64,000 nt of DNA, taken from positions 100,692,095-100,756,094 of the forward strand of contig CM059971.1 of NCBI GenBank assembly GCA_030490835.1, written 5' to 3'. How positions within the stretch are numbered: the stretch's first letter is position 1; each line of letters begins with the position of its first letter. Source of the stretch: Annona cherimola (Eukaryota; Streptophyta; Magnoliopsida; Magnoliales; Annonaceae). Below, one piece after another: positions 1 to 12,570 of the stretch. Made by a program: the position numbers and the translations under genes. The notes beneath the pieces are model-generated. The model worked only from the letters and a program-made list of their open reading frames with translations, was not told the DNA's origin and ran no database searches.

Positions 1-431
1 TCAAAACATATCCACTGTTCAGCCTTTTTCGACATACACAATCTATTTGAGCACAAGACTCTCAACTGATTTTCCAAAAATAATCCATCATCTAAAAAAA
101 CCACACTACTGGCTTCTAGTGTCAAGCACTCCTCATGTGCAATAATAACCTGTAAGAGCCATGAAAATAACCCAATAATTAAAATGCATTAATAGTGTGA
201 AAACTAGTAAAGGAGTTTGTCAAATGTGAGATTTTAGAAGACAAACCATTTAGGTTGACTTGTGATATGAGGTGGAGCAATAGCTATAAGTTCGTGCATC
301 CTGGACGGCACCTGATGTACTGCCCACAATTGAAGAAAAGACTATTATTACAAAGAGGTTCTATCAATTAGAGAATGCAACTAAAGCATATAAAAAGATC
401 ATGATTTGTTTAACATATGAAGAGCTTACCA
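1..431. other. Flank downstream of the MULE pseudogene; no gene seen
   Basis: AT-rich sequence with no open reading frame of note. It may hold the remaining 3' part of the MULE transposon, including its terminal inverted repeat, but no terminus could be matched to one on the far side near 9.4-9.9 kb. Confidence 0.3.
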
Positions 432-2276
432 ATGCTTTGTTGTGATGTTTGAACAGTCACTTCAGGGATGGTAGATGGATTTGTAACATTAAGTCTCCGT
501 CTTAATGGCAACTTTGGTCTGTGACTTCCACATATACAATAAACATTAGAAGATAATATTGTCAGCAATCTATACTAGCTACCAACGTTCAACATAAGCA
601 ACCAAAAAAATAAATTATAGACCAATTGTTCCTCTGTTTTCAATGATTACTCTACTCCCTCGTTGTGAAGAACCTGAAAGAAAAAAAATAAAATTGCATT
701 TGTAATCTTATAATAGATTGAAATGTGCATGATTGATATTGATTAGACATAAAAAAGATATACCGTATCTTCTCCTTCCATCCGTTATCGTTCCTCGTTC
801 CTTCCTTACCCGCCACATGAATGCTGATTTGAGGGTCTGATTGGGATTTACAAGTCCTCTTATTATGGCCTAAGTTGCCCACATTTTCGACAACATTGTT
901 TTTGTACATTTTTAGATATCATTCTACACTTTGATTCATTTTCTCCCGCACTTTTACTTCTTTTTAGCTTAGGTCGACCGGGTGCTCTTCGAATGTTGAG
1001 AGGTAAGATATTAAAAGGTTCAAGTGCTTTGTCATAATCTACAAAATCTGGCATGCCATGTATGCGAGGTTCATATGCAGCTTTATACATGGTAACTGTA
1101 AAGTACGATGAGCAAAAATCTTGGGGATCAGCCCTTAATGACCACATGATAATTGCCAGTGCATAAATACGTGGTATTCCATCTAGTTACCACTGTTTGC
1201 ATGAGCATATCTTCCTGTCAATGTGCACAACATTCTGTGTTTGCCTCCATGTTACTTCGTACTCAAACTCATCTGCTAGTAACACAAAGGCTTGTCTTGC
1301 CTTAGGTAATGCTTCAGCAATAGCTTTGACCACACGTGGCACAACCTTGCGCTTGAATCTAGATGTTTTATCTCGCCTTTCTTGAAAGCTTGTCATCATC
1401 TTGCATCATATCATTTCAAAGCATTGTACAATAGGGGCATGTCTTGGATCTATAATCCATTGATTCCAAGCTTCGGCAGCATTAGTATCTATATGATTAA
1501 AGGGCATGTCTTCTTTAAACCAAGCTTTACAATAATGTTTACCATGTATCTCGTTCATCCATTTCCAAGCATCTTCACTTACAATGCACTGCATCCATCT
1601 TTTCTTCAAATTCGGATCTTGTATATGCTCTAGCCGCATTGTATAGTAAATCCACAACTGGGTCACTTTTGCCAAAGGGCTTTTCTTTCAAATTGTTGAC
1701 AATATGCCTCATGCAAAATCGATGGTGGCACTGTGGGAAAATCCATTGTACTGCATCAAGAAGACCCTTTTGGCGATCAAACATGAAGGTGAATGGTCCA
1801 TTCCCAATTGCTAAGAATAAATTCCGAAGAAATCATTCCCAACTTCTCCCACATTTAGCCTCAACTGATGCGATTCCAATTGGAATGATCCCATGGTCCC
1901 CATCTAATGTGACTGTAGATAATAATACACCTTTATATCTTCCCTTCAAAAAAGTCTCATTCAAACCTATGAATGGTCTGCATCTATGTCGAAAAGCATC
2001 TTGAAAAGCTTTCAATGAAATAAATAGACGATTGAAAGTGGCATCTACATTTATAACGTATTCAACAATTGTGCCCAAATTGAACCTCTTCAAGGTTAAG
2101 CAATATGAAGGAATTAGTTGGTATGACTTCTCATCCGAGTCACGCACTTTAGCCATTGCCTCTGTTCGGGCTCTATGGACTTTCTTGTACCCAAGGTTCA
2201 AGCCAAATTCTGTTCGAAAATCTTCTCGAAGAGATGCTACAGAAGGCTTTTGTTTCCCCTCAATTTGTGGGTGATG
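432..2276 (-). pseudogene. Mutator-like (MULE) transposase, C-terminal two thirds, decayed
   Basis: Minus-strand pieces in several frames follow the order of a plant MuDR-type transposase. At 1833-2276 comes the helical region leading into the MULE catalytic domain, with the stretch FLKGRYKGVLLSTVTLDGD. At about 1575-1830 comes FMFDRQKGLLDAV followed by HHRFCMRHI. A SWIM-type zinc finger start, CSCKQW, lies near 1187. A zinc-knuckle remnant lies near 880, with CRKCG in one frame and GHNKRTC in another. A last exon-like piece, RPKLPLRRRLNV, lies at about 432-533. Breaks seen: an in-frame TGA near 1833 where the family has Trp (SWE*F), a TAA just after CSCKQW, frameshifts between pieces, and GLNET where the family normally has the first catalytic Asp. 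The SWIM Cys and His have become Arg and Tyr (IPRIYALA). It cannot encode an active transposase. The N-terminal part lies beyond the inserted LTR, at 7581-9255. Confidence 0.88.
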
Positions 2277-5200
2277 TGTGGCGCCCCGACCCAGGGTGCA
2301 TAGAAGCCTTACTCCGGGATCTTTATTGATTGGTAAACGTGACTCAGGATTGTTGCCCTGATCACACAGCGGGATTTTTATTTGGATCTCGTCTAAATTT
2401 TTTTTTTCTTTCATCATTTTCTTTCATCACATAACAAACACTTGTCATCAACTTTACGCATGATACTCATAATAACATCATATCATCATATATGAATATA
2501 TTCTTGTCATTAATTTCACATATATTATTCATATCATAATAACTGACTTATCTACATCACAAGTTCTTTCAATCTAAACATTTCATACATACATATTTTG
2601 ATGATTCCATATAATCATTCATACCATATACAGACTAGTTTGTTGAAAAGTTTTCTTCATACTCTTTTCCTTTCCTGCATGGCCTGTGCGGTACCTGTCT
2701 ATGGTTGGGGAAAACAAAACATGAGTCGAAACTCAATAAGCAAGCATTTTTCATTTTAAATGCATTTCTCACCTTTCAGTAGTAGACGCTTAACAAGCGT
2801 TCGACTAGCAATTGGAGGAAACCTTTTCATAAATACCTTTCATAAACATTTCATAATCCCGATTCATGGCAAACATTTTCTTATAAAACTTGGCATATAA
2901 ATTCTTTTTCCATAGACATATTTATGTTCTAAAATATTTTTCATTGAAGCTCCTTTTCTCATAGGACATTCTCATGTCCTAAAATACTTTTCATAAAATC
3001 CTTTTTAAGCATATGCAACATGCAATACGTCTCTGTCCATCTGGTAGGTGACACTTATCAAGTGATTATCCTTCCTTAGGAGAGAAACCCTTCCAGATGA
3101 TAGCCCACGAGCCAGGCGGCTATCCGTGTCCTTCTCCCATTGCAGGGAGGGCGCCGCCGGCATTTAGCCTTATTCAAGCGACTCGGCCTATGCAAAGGGG
3201 GCCCAATTTGCAACCGCGTCCGGTATGCATATCCTCTACAGTAGACCTAGTACATAACCCTTGTGCACACTTTTCCTTCACATTCACATGCTAGCATGAT
3301 TTTATAAAAATCACAGAGACCACAGTCTGTGTTCCTTTTCTAAAAGCTTAATGCTATCATGCTTTTATCAAATACTACAGACCTCAGTCTGTATTTCTTT
3401 CAAATCTTGAAAACTGGGCTTAACCCATGTTAACGAGTTATATACTCAAAACGTTTTGTAAGGATGGCCAACCTTAAAACATTTATATTTCATAACTCAT
3501 TTGAAGTATTCAAGGAAAACATTTAAAATAATAATATTTTCTAACCGTTTGTAAATAATTTCTGAACGATAAAACGTCTTTTTAAAAAATATTTGAAACC
3601 GAAAGATTTTTCTTATAAATGTTTTTCCCATTTATGGTTTTTTTTATGATTAAAGGACATGCAAGTACATGCTTTCATCTAATATCATATACTTTTGTCT
3701 ACCTGTCTTATTGTTCATTTCTATATGTGATAGACTTGTATAATCCTTTGAACATTACTCAAATCATTTTTCGAATTAATTTATCGTGTTGGCCTTCCTT
3801 AAATCCTGCTCGAAACAATGGATTTTGGAAATTCCAAAATAATCCAATATTTAGAGAACCTTTGAAACATATCCTTAAAATACTTCAAAACCTTGAAATA
3901 AAACTATTCAATACATTTATTTCAAATATCATTTTAAAAAACTCATTTTCCTTTCAATACAACCTTTTCAACATTTGCATTTCAATATTTTTCAACATTA
4001 AAAGGATTTGCTTTTAACGAAGCAATTTCCAAGACAATTTAAGATTGCAAAATAAGGTCGTATAAAATTATATTTTCAAAAGGTTTGCTTGCTTACCTGC
4101 GTAGTCAACTTGTATCTTTCACTTGTACCCATTTCTTTTCCTATACAAATGAAAAGAACCATTTTTCTCATATAGACATAATATTCCATGCTTGCACATT
4201 TTGATTGTTAGATTTAAATTCATCTTAGGGTTTCTAACCCATGCATATATCATAATCACTTTATTTTCCTTCATAACTCCCATAGAGGTTAATTTAGTCT
4301 CTATTTTCACATATGGATTTTTATCCCAAAAATCTTTAAAAAATCCATTAAATATCCTTATAAATATCAATCTTATTTCTGCCAAAATCACTCTGTTTAC
4401 TATTTATGATTATTGTTCATGATCATTGTTCCTAATTACTGTTCACGCGGGTTATTGTTCACAGCGTGTTTGGCACTATTCATGGGTTTCAAAATTTGGC
4501 ATTTTTTTTTAAATAAAAAAAATATCATGACATAACTCTTATTTAGTACATCATGAGATAATTCATGCATTTTGAATTAATCATGATTATCTGGGCTAAA
4601 TAAATCATTTTAGCCACTTATACACATATGCGTATAAAGTTTCATAATTCATGTTTTAAGCATAAATTTGACTTAAAAAAATTCTTTTAATTCCTATAAT
4701 ATATTCCATAACATACATTGATCAACATAATCATAATTCTCAGTTAAAATTTCTGAAACTTATTATTAAATTCCAAAACAGCCCTTCTCTTTTCACTATA
4801 TTCCATCTTCTTATTTATCTATTAATTTCATATACATATAAAAGCATTAATTTGCTATCCCTAATCCTTTATTACACTCTTACCTAACATATATATTAAT
4901 TTTAATCACTTTCACTTAGTTTTCATATTTAATTTTGATTATTTCTCAAACTGTCCACATTTGCTGAAATCAGGTGTACTAATTTCTCTAAATCTTTATT
5001 TATAATCAAATCAAGGTATTTAACTCTGAAATTTCTATCATACATCAATAACTACATTATTTAACACTCATAAAAATTTCATCAATAAATATTAACATTA
5101 TATATTTATTTTGACATTTTCACTGTGCTGGACAGTGTTGTAAAATTAGGAACAGCCCTAATCACGTTATTTTTAAACCATACTTATGTCATCAAAAAAT

Positions 5201-7580
5201 AGTATTTAATATTTTTCGTGTGATAATAATAATATCTTGTACATCATATAAAAATTTCAGATTAAAATTCCTTCTAAAAAAATTATGAAAAATCATTTAC
5301 TACAGCTGATCCTGTCACCCGTTTTACCCTGTTTAAATTAATATTATCGGATTTTTAATTTACAACCTGCTTAATATTTTAAGCTGAAATTTTGGTCTTT
5401 CCTTAATGATAATATAATGAGCTTGTAAAAAAAATTTTATGGCAAAAATCAATCGTTTATTATCTCGTTCATATTTTGGTTCTAACATCACATAACCTTC
5501 AGATTTAAAGCAATATATCAAGATTAACTTAGCCTTATCAAATAAATCATGAAAATATCCATAAATTAGTTTAATACTGAATTAATTTAATGACTTTAAT
5601 TATATATTCAGCAACATCGATTGTCCAGCAGCTGAATTAATATATACATAAATTTTATCCATTAACGTTCAGTAGGGTAGAGCTTCTGCATCAGATTTTA
5701 AGCATGGAATAGGATAGCATTTTCAGAGTTTAATTAAAATCATGAAAAGAAAAAAATCATGCTTAATTAATAAAACGGTATATGAATGTCCAGCAGCATA
5801 TAGATTGAAATTCTATTTAATGCAAAACATTTATGTAGGAACGATTAAATATGGTTACAACATGTGTTTTATATTTATTAATCAATGTTCTGCATAGATT
5901 GTTAAAATTATCAAGATCAAAATATCGTACGTATAAATTATATAATCATCCAGCAGGTGGTTTTAAAATCAAAACCGAAATCTTTTAAATAGGGGACGAG
6001 ATGAGTATTATATCTGAAATAATAATGAAGGAAAAAAAAACACGCTGTTGGAAAGCATGAAGAAGAATGCCTGGATTGCGGTTTGGTTTGATGCTGCCGT
6101 CCACACCTTTCTCTGTACTTTCTTCCTTCAGCAGTTTTTTTTTTTTTTTATACTTCCTGTATGCGGTTTACCATGGTTGGGTTTCCTTTCCTTTTCTCTA
6201 GTTTCACCGCTACAGCTGTTGGTTTATTAATGATTGATCGTAAATAATTACAGCTGTTTGCATTTTATCAATCCAGCAGGGTTAAAATATGGCTGTTTAA
6301 TTTCAGCAATACGGCTGTCCATATTACGTGTACCGGACATTCTTGCTACCGTTTACATTTTTTTTTTTTTTAAACGGTAAATTCCAATGTTAACAAATTA
6401 AATCATAACTGCCTACACACACACTTATATATTATGAAAATTTTCTTAATAATATATATACAATTGCTAACAAAATGTACGTTTCGAAATTTTGAAAAAA
6501 AAATTCTATTTTATTTTAATTAACTAATTCATATTTGGATAAAAAGTCTCATTTTAAAATTTTGGAGACATGTTTTCCAAAATTTCATTCCTTCATTAAA
6601 TTGAGCATATTAAAATAGGATTTCCCATAAAATTTCACCTCAATTGGAGCTAAGTGCATATTTTAATTTAATTAAAATCATATTTTGGCATAAAACTTCA
6701 TTTTAAAAATTTGTAGACATATTTTGCAAAATTTAATCCATTCATTATGTAGGGTATATTAAAATAGGCTTGCTCCAAAAGTTTCATCTCAAATAATCTT
6801 ATATACATCAAGATATTAATTAACTAAACAATTATATAAAAAAATTAAAATATCAACGCGTACGTGCATTGCGGTTGAATTTATTAGCTTTGGCACGCTT
6901 TTTAATACATTAAAGTTTGACAATTTAGTAAACTATTTTTCATAATTTGATCCGTCTAGATTAGAGAGCATATAATTTAGTACTCTCTATTAAATTTTTA
7001 TGTGATTCTGAGTTATGCATATTTAGATCTAATCAAAACAGTGAGGATGAATATAAGCCCTTAATTAGAGCTCCTAATTAGCCAAAAATTTTCCATTTAT
7101 TTTTATTTTTCCATAAGGTCCGTGAATTTAAACAGTTTCAATTTGTATAGTTCAGAATTTTGAAATTCCTTCTCAAAATATTTGTAAAAATTCATTTTCA
7201 TAACTAATCTTAGTAGAATCATAAATTACCCTCCATTTTCTTTTAAATTCCAAATATAACCTTTGTAAATTTCCACTAAGTGCACTTCGTGCCTCCACTC
7301 TTGTCAAAATTACCAATCGATTATCTTTTCTAAATTTATAATTTAATCTTACTTTTGTAAAATTGTAATTTGGTCTTTTCGTGATTAAGTTAATCGGAAG
7401 TGATTAACTTATCACTTTATCTTAATCACATGATTACTATTCATGTTTACTATTTATTAAATTAATTATTCGGTCCTTCAACTCCATATATTACAAAATT
7501 ATATATTTAAAAAAAAATCAATAACCCAGGATTCATGACCTTAGGGTTTCATATATGGTCCTAAAATTTGGGGTTCCACA
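2277..7580 (+). mobile_element. Very long solo LTR (about 5.3 kb) inserted in the MULE gene
   Basis: The insert starts TGTGGCGCCCC and ends GGGGTTCCACA, so it has TG...CA ends in a short inverted repeat. It is flanked by the 5-bp direct repeat TGATG (2272-2276 and 7581-7585). Removing it and one TGATG rejoins two halves of one MULE transposase. No second copy of either end occurs inside, and I found no primer-binding site, polypurine tract, gag or pol reading frame, so a single LTR left by LTR-LTR recombination fits best. Ends of this kind are common in Ty3/gypsy chromoviruses of the Tekay/Del group, some of which have LTRs of several kb; that assignment and the + orientation are inferences. 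The interior is strongly AT-rich apart from a GC-rich block at about 3040-3260. Confidence 0.75.
6530..6810 (+). repeat. Diverged tandem duplication inside the solo LTR
   Basis: Two related units of roughly 170 bp occur in tandem. Both hold TTCATTTTAAAA-like and CATATTAAAATAGG-like segments in the same order (about 6541-6640 and 6700-6790). This is a local duplication within the LTR, not a second LTR. Confidence 0.5.
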
Positions 7581-9255
7581 TGATGTGTGCCTTCACCCAT
7601 TGTGCTACCGCAGACTTTTGACCTCCTAATTGAAATGTTGAACATTCATGCTTATTATTCAACGTTCCAATAATGTAACTTGTATTATCAGGCATCAATC
7701 TTGTGTACACCCTTCAAGGACAGCCCCTCGCCTTGCATTTTGCAATAACCTTTCTCTTTTCATTCTTCACATAGCACATATCAAAGAAGTTGCGTACAAC
7801 ATACTCGATGAGGGCTTGTCGGAGCAATTGGATGCTTCCAAACTGCATTCCAACTCCTAAACATGGGTTTTCTAAATCCTTAGTCGAGAACCTTTTACTT
7901 CTTGAAATTCTCTTACTTTTGTGTGTTCCATTATTTGAAGAATCATCCTCTGATTCAAAGCAGGAATCATTCTCACCATCATACACACAATCGACATCAA
8001 TATTCGGTAGAACTACATCATGGGTAACATTGTTCTTTTCTCTCATTAAATCTTCCCCTTCACCTCTCCTTTGTGCATAATCTGCAAATCAAAAGTAATA
8101 AGGGTGAAATATAAATGTACTTGATGACTATTGGACAAAATATAAGCTAGTATTTAGGTGGAGATATTACTAACCTAATGCATGAACATGATGTCCAATA
8201 GGTATGTCAAGGACTTGGTTGTTCGGTATGACATCTACATTGTCAGCAACATTGTCATCTACATCATCTAAGTCATCTGAATCATCATGTTCCGTACATG
8301 GATCTAAAAAAATTAATATAGAAATAGACTATTGTCTTATTAATAATAAAAAATTCAACATACGATCTAGAAATTATGTACCACTTTCAATAGTTGGAGA
8401 GCCTTCTGACTGAAAATTCAGATCATTCTCCCCAACGTATGCTATATCATTAATAGTAGTACCTTGCAAAAACTCTGAATTGATATTCATCTTCTCAAAC
8501 CACTGCCTCTCTTGTAACTATCTTTCACAATTACCAAATTCTTGGTTGATAAATTCGTCTATAATTGTGTCCGTTTAGCTAACTTTATTGGCATGACCCT
8601 CCAATTGAACATCCAATCTTTGGCTCTGTGTGACCCCTCCTTGAATGTTTTCAATTTCATCTTTGGCACTTGCAACTTATATATAATAGAGCACATATTA
8701 GTTTTACCACAAAATAGCAAATAAATAAAAAATAGTAATGACATAATAATAAATAATTTGTGATACATCGAGTATTAATACCAGTGTATGAAGTATACTT
8801 GTCTACCATATGGTTAACATCTATCTCCACTCCACTAGTTGTCTCTTTTGTTATAGAATCGATATTCTCACTATTCTCTTATGGATTTGTAGTGCCTTCC
8901 TCACATTGCAACATCCAGTTGGTTTACGACACACATATAGTGGGATCTCTTTAACATTCATCAAGTTTACACTTCCATACTTATTCACCATATTAATCAC
9001 ATCCTCATCACACTTCAACCTACCAATTATTTTAGAAATATCCATGTGAGGCTACTTAAAACCAACAGTAAAGCTATCTTTTGAAAATCCTGATAATTCC
9101 ATAATTTGTTTCTCTATATCGATCCAACATAATTCATCACGGTCTACAACTTCATGGTGCAACTTCCCTTCAAAGTAATTTGTAATATTTTTCAATAAAT
9201 TCCTTTGAAATGCACCTCCAAAGTGAACTACTAGTGTAATACGATTAGCAGCCAT
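7581..9255 (-). pseudogene. Mutator-like (MULE) transposase, N-terminal part, decayed
   Basis: The start is probably near 9255, reading MAANRITLVVHFGGAF, which resembles the N-terminal region of plant MULE transposases. It continues through an acidic low-complexity stretch (about 8200-8300, Asp-rich, and 7940-8046) into the MuDR DNA-binding region at 7714-7850, GMQFGSIQLLRQALIEYV, and then KCKARGCP. Seen breaks: a TAG after SFTVGFK near 9052, and a TGA directly after KCKARGCP where the family has Trp. The frame then stays open through YIIGTLNNKHECSTF to AQWVKAHI, which abuts the LTR insertion. The other half, 432-2276, resumes one base out of frame, so a small indel is also present. It was probably already degenerate or silenced. 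Confidence 0.85.
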
Positions 9256-9438
9256 TACTAAAAAATGTTTAGACAGTATTAATAGTAATAGAATGAAGTT
9301 AGCAACCACATGCAAATATAAAGAATGCATAAAAGTGATGATTGAAAATATAAAGAATAATTGATTCAAAGTAACTTCCATAGTCATTGAACCACTTAAT
9401 GTAGAAATTTCATTAATTAGGCTTCCTCTATTAGTGAG

Positions 9439-9866
9439 AATACAACAAAAATCCAGGAACCTAAATCAACCAAAGAAAATTTCATGAAATTGGGCTAACT
9501 GCCACATTATATTATGCTCGAGAATACAAAAAAAATCCAATTAGCTAAATCAACCAAAGAAAATTTCATGAAGTTCAGCTCAACTACCACATTATATGAT
9601 GCTAAATAATACAACAAAAATCCAACTACCTAAATCAACCAAAGAAATTTCCATAAAATTGGGTTCAATTGCCGCATTATATGATCCTCAGAAATACAAT
9701 AAAAATCAGAAACCTAAATCAACCAAAAAAAATTCATGAAATTGGGTTCAACTGCCACATTATATGATGCTCAAGAATAAAACAAAAATCCAGCTACCCA
9801 AATCAACCAAAAAAATTCCATGAAATTGGGCACAACTGCAACAATATATTATGCTCAAGACTTGAG
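9439..9866. repeat. Minisatellite, about five units of 84 bp
   Basis: The motif AATACAACAAAAATCC recurs near 9440, 9524, 9608, 9692 and 9776. Each copy is followed by CTAAATCAACCAAAGAAA, then CATGAAATTGGG, then CCACATTATATGATGCT. Units differ by scattered substitutions and 1-2 bp indels. It lies just upstream of the MULE start codon region and could be a subterminal array of that transposon. Confidence 0.9.
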
Positions 9867-10559
9867 AAGATTATTTACATAAGGCAAGTGGTCTTTTTAT
9901 ACATCCATATCCATATGATATTAATAGATACGAAAGCTATATATGTGTGTGTTTGCTTCTACTTTTTCAACTTTATTTATAAGCATTAGATTTCCCTGTA
10001 AATGTGTAAAGCCATGTAAATTGGATGTGTAGTAATTACCTATACATTTGGAAATTTTATTCAGCCATTCAAGACAAATCCTCCCTCATATGTCTGACCA
10101 ATTGTGAAAACAATTGTCTACTTATTTTTTTTCTTATCTACATGACTTCACATGTTATGCAATTGATTATAACAATTAGTAAGAAATATTGGGATCAAGA
10201 AGCCACAATTTGCTTTTAAGTTAGTCAAAAAGAGGATGTACACAAATGAAAAGAAACGAATAAATTAATGCAACTACTCCACAAACATGAAAAAATTCCA
10301 ATCAAGCAGGCCCACACGCATTTTTAAATCGCACTTAGGCAGTCGCATGTTGTTTTTAGAAAGAGAGCTTTTGGTTGTATTTAACCATTCAACGCATTAG
10401 AATGTCATTTTCAGACAACCAATACTTTTCAAAAAATAGATAGTGGAACGACAACAATGGCTATCGACTAAAATAAGGCTACTGGGACCATAACAATAGC
10501 TCTCCCTTTATATGGCTCCTATGAACGATATATTAAACCAAAACAAAAATTCATCTTAT
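9867..10559. other. Spacer with no recognisable feature
   Basis: AT-rich sequence without an ORF or repeat I could match elsewhere in the window. Confidence 0.4.
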
Positions 10560-11190
10560 GAGAAAGATGACCTTGTTAGAGTTGGTATAGCCTGTCGTCA
10601 GCACACAAAGTTTCACACTCGTCTGTAGCGCTATACGGACATGAGGCACAAATTAATAGCAAGATGGGACAGAGAAGACAGATGAACAGGAAGAGAGATG
10701 AATCAGTGTCGATGAAGAAGACGCTGTGGTCGGACATGGCATACATTGCCAGCGGCGTGTGACCCTTCAAAATTTGTTGCAGCGGCAAACGAAGACGAAG
10801 ATCCAACGATTGGAATCAGCAGATGGAGGCGAACAAGGGATTCTGCAGGCGAGACAGATGGGTAGAGATGGGTGGAATCAATCGCAAGGCACCGGCGTCG
10901 GAGGTAGACAGGAGGAGATGGAGAAGAAATGGGGATTTTGCAGCCGGAGAAAATTAGGAATTTGGGAAACATGTGAATTCTCCCTTTTCAATTTAGCCCT
11001 AGGTCATGGGCAACTTAGTCATTTCACTTTTTTTAAAACGTCGTTTCTACACGTCAGTGATGGCTTGGGCGTATTTGGGATTTTGTCCAAACGTAGTGGG
11101 TATATTTGGAATTTTTGAAACGTGGTGGGCATATTTGGGAATAAGGTCAAACGTAATGGATATATTTGGGAAAAGCCCTTTATTTTATTA
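10560..11190. mobile_element. GC-rich island ending in a Mutator-MITE-type terminus (partial element)
   Basis: About 10590-10960 is clearly richer in G+C than its surroundings and is open in more than one frame (76-130 codons), but no protein family was recognised. At 11060-11190 it passes into degenerate 30-bp units of the type AACGTAGTGGGTATATTTGG, ending GGGAAAAGCCCTTT. The same units form the long terminal inverted repeats of the elements at 58876-59378 and 33694-34144. I read this as one end of a non-autonomous Mutator-like element with captured host-like sequence. The matching left end was not found. Confidence 0.45.
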
Positions 11191-11266
11191 TTAAGCCTAT
11201 GTTCATGATACCTACTTTAGGACACCTTTTCGGGGGTGTAATATAAGTCGTACACAATGACATTAA

Positions 11267-11557
11267 GGGTGTGTTTGGTTAGAGGTAAAACTTTTGATGA
11301 AAAGTTTTTGGAGTAAAAGTTGTCAAATCAATAGAAAGTGATGTGACATAATGTGAGTAATGATGAGGAGTAAAGAGAATAAAGTTAAAATAGATAGGTT
11401 AGTTGTATGGGTAGTTGTGTATAAATGATTGAAAAGTAGGGTAGTTTGTATAGAAAAATGTGAAAAAATAATTAAAAAATAGAGTAATTATATAGAGTGA
11501 AAAGTTTTAGATTGAAAAGTTTTAGTTGAAACTTTTTTGCCCTAAACAAACACACCC
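11267..11557 (+). mobile_element. Tourist-like (PIF/Harbinger-type) MITE, copy 1
   Basis: A 291-bp element starting GGGTGTGTTTGGTT and ending CAAACACACCC, flanked by TAA on both sides. Internal marks shared by all copies are AGTTTTTGGAGTAAAAGTTG, AATGATGAGGAGTAAAGAG and GAAAAGTTTTAGATTGAAAAG. The 3-bp duplication and the terminal sequence suit PIF/Harbinger. It has no coding capacity. Confidence 0.88.
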
Positions 11558-11819
11558 TAAAAAATCATCCTTCCATGTGCAGAAATGGAAAACATTATGT
11601 CGAGAAATATCCTTTTCCGTACATTTAAATACCACTTAGTTAGCTCATCTCAAAAAAATTATTTAAATTTTTTTTCGTTTTTTCTTTATATACTTGTTTA
11701 TCTAAATGTATTTAATATACAAATCAAGTTTTACCATTTTTGAATCTATGTATATATTATTTTAAGATTTTTTAAACATAAGGATATTTTAGCCATTTTC
11801 AATAGTGGAAAAAATATAC

Positions 11820-12370
11820 ATATTCATAAGACATTCTCAAGAAAATACATATGTGCATGAGACATATTTGATTCAATGCTTTGATTCATTCAATTATGAA
11901 TTAACATGTAATAATACTTTATAGAATCATTTGTCCACATAATAATAATATTTAATCAGTTTTAATATTAAAAATATATCTTTAAATTGATGATTAGCAT
12001 CAAATCATTTTACTACATTGAATTTATACATTTTGTATGGGGAGTCATGCACATTGGTAATAGGGTTTCATAGTTTATAACATTATTCATTTTTTCACAT
12101 TGATGATTAATAAACAAAATTCACTTCATCCATTACATTTAGCATTTTTTTTTAGAAACTCTATGCATTTATCTAATACTATTGTGCATGAGAAATATCT
12201 AAAAATGTGTAAAATCAATATATAAAATAGTTTGATGCTAAATATTAATTTTAAAATTATATTTTTAATATCTCAATAGTCTAAAAAATCATTACTAGAT
12301 GAATAAATAATTTCATAAAGTATTTTACATTTTAATGCATGTGTTAATGAATCTAAGAATTTTTCATTTT
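11820..12370 (+). repeat. AT-rich dispersed repeat with hairpin ends, diverged copy
   Basis: It shares an ordered set of short motifs with the element at 56903-57291: TATAGAATCATTTGTCCACA, AAATTGATGATTAGCATCAA and TTACTACATTGAATTTATAC. The boundaries are not clear. Confidence 0.45.
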
Positions 12371-12570
12371 TTACACCTGAATATAATATTTTTCAAGCAA
12401 ATGTGGGTTATGCACATCTTTGATTCGAATAAAACTTAGTCTCCTGACTAAATAAATAAATTGAAGTGTAGTAGATGTAGCGAATTTCTTGTCAATAATC
12501 AAAGTGTAAACAATGAATGGAGTTATGTATGAAATTCTTTCAATATGACTTGGTTACGTAGAGATGGGAA

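Noticed and set aside
3619..4017. 132-codon open frame inside the solo LTR
   Set aside because: Very AT-rich, composition-driven Phe/Ile/Asn protein with no family signature, and inside a non-coding LTR.
2277..7580. Full-length LTR retrotransposon
   Set aside because: No internal repeat of the terminal sequences, no primer-binding site and no gag/pol frames, so solo LTR is preferred.
9439..9866. CRISPR-like array
   Set aside because: Units are contiguous diverged 84-bp repeats without unique spacers, in a plant nuclear sequence.
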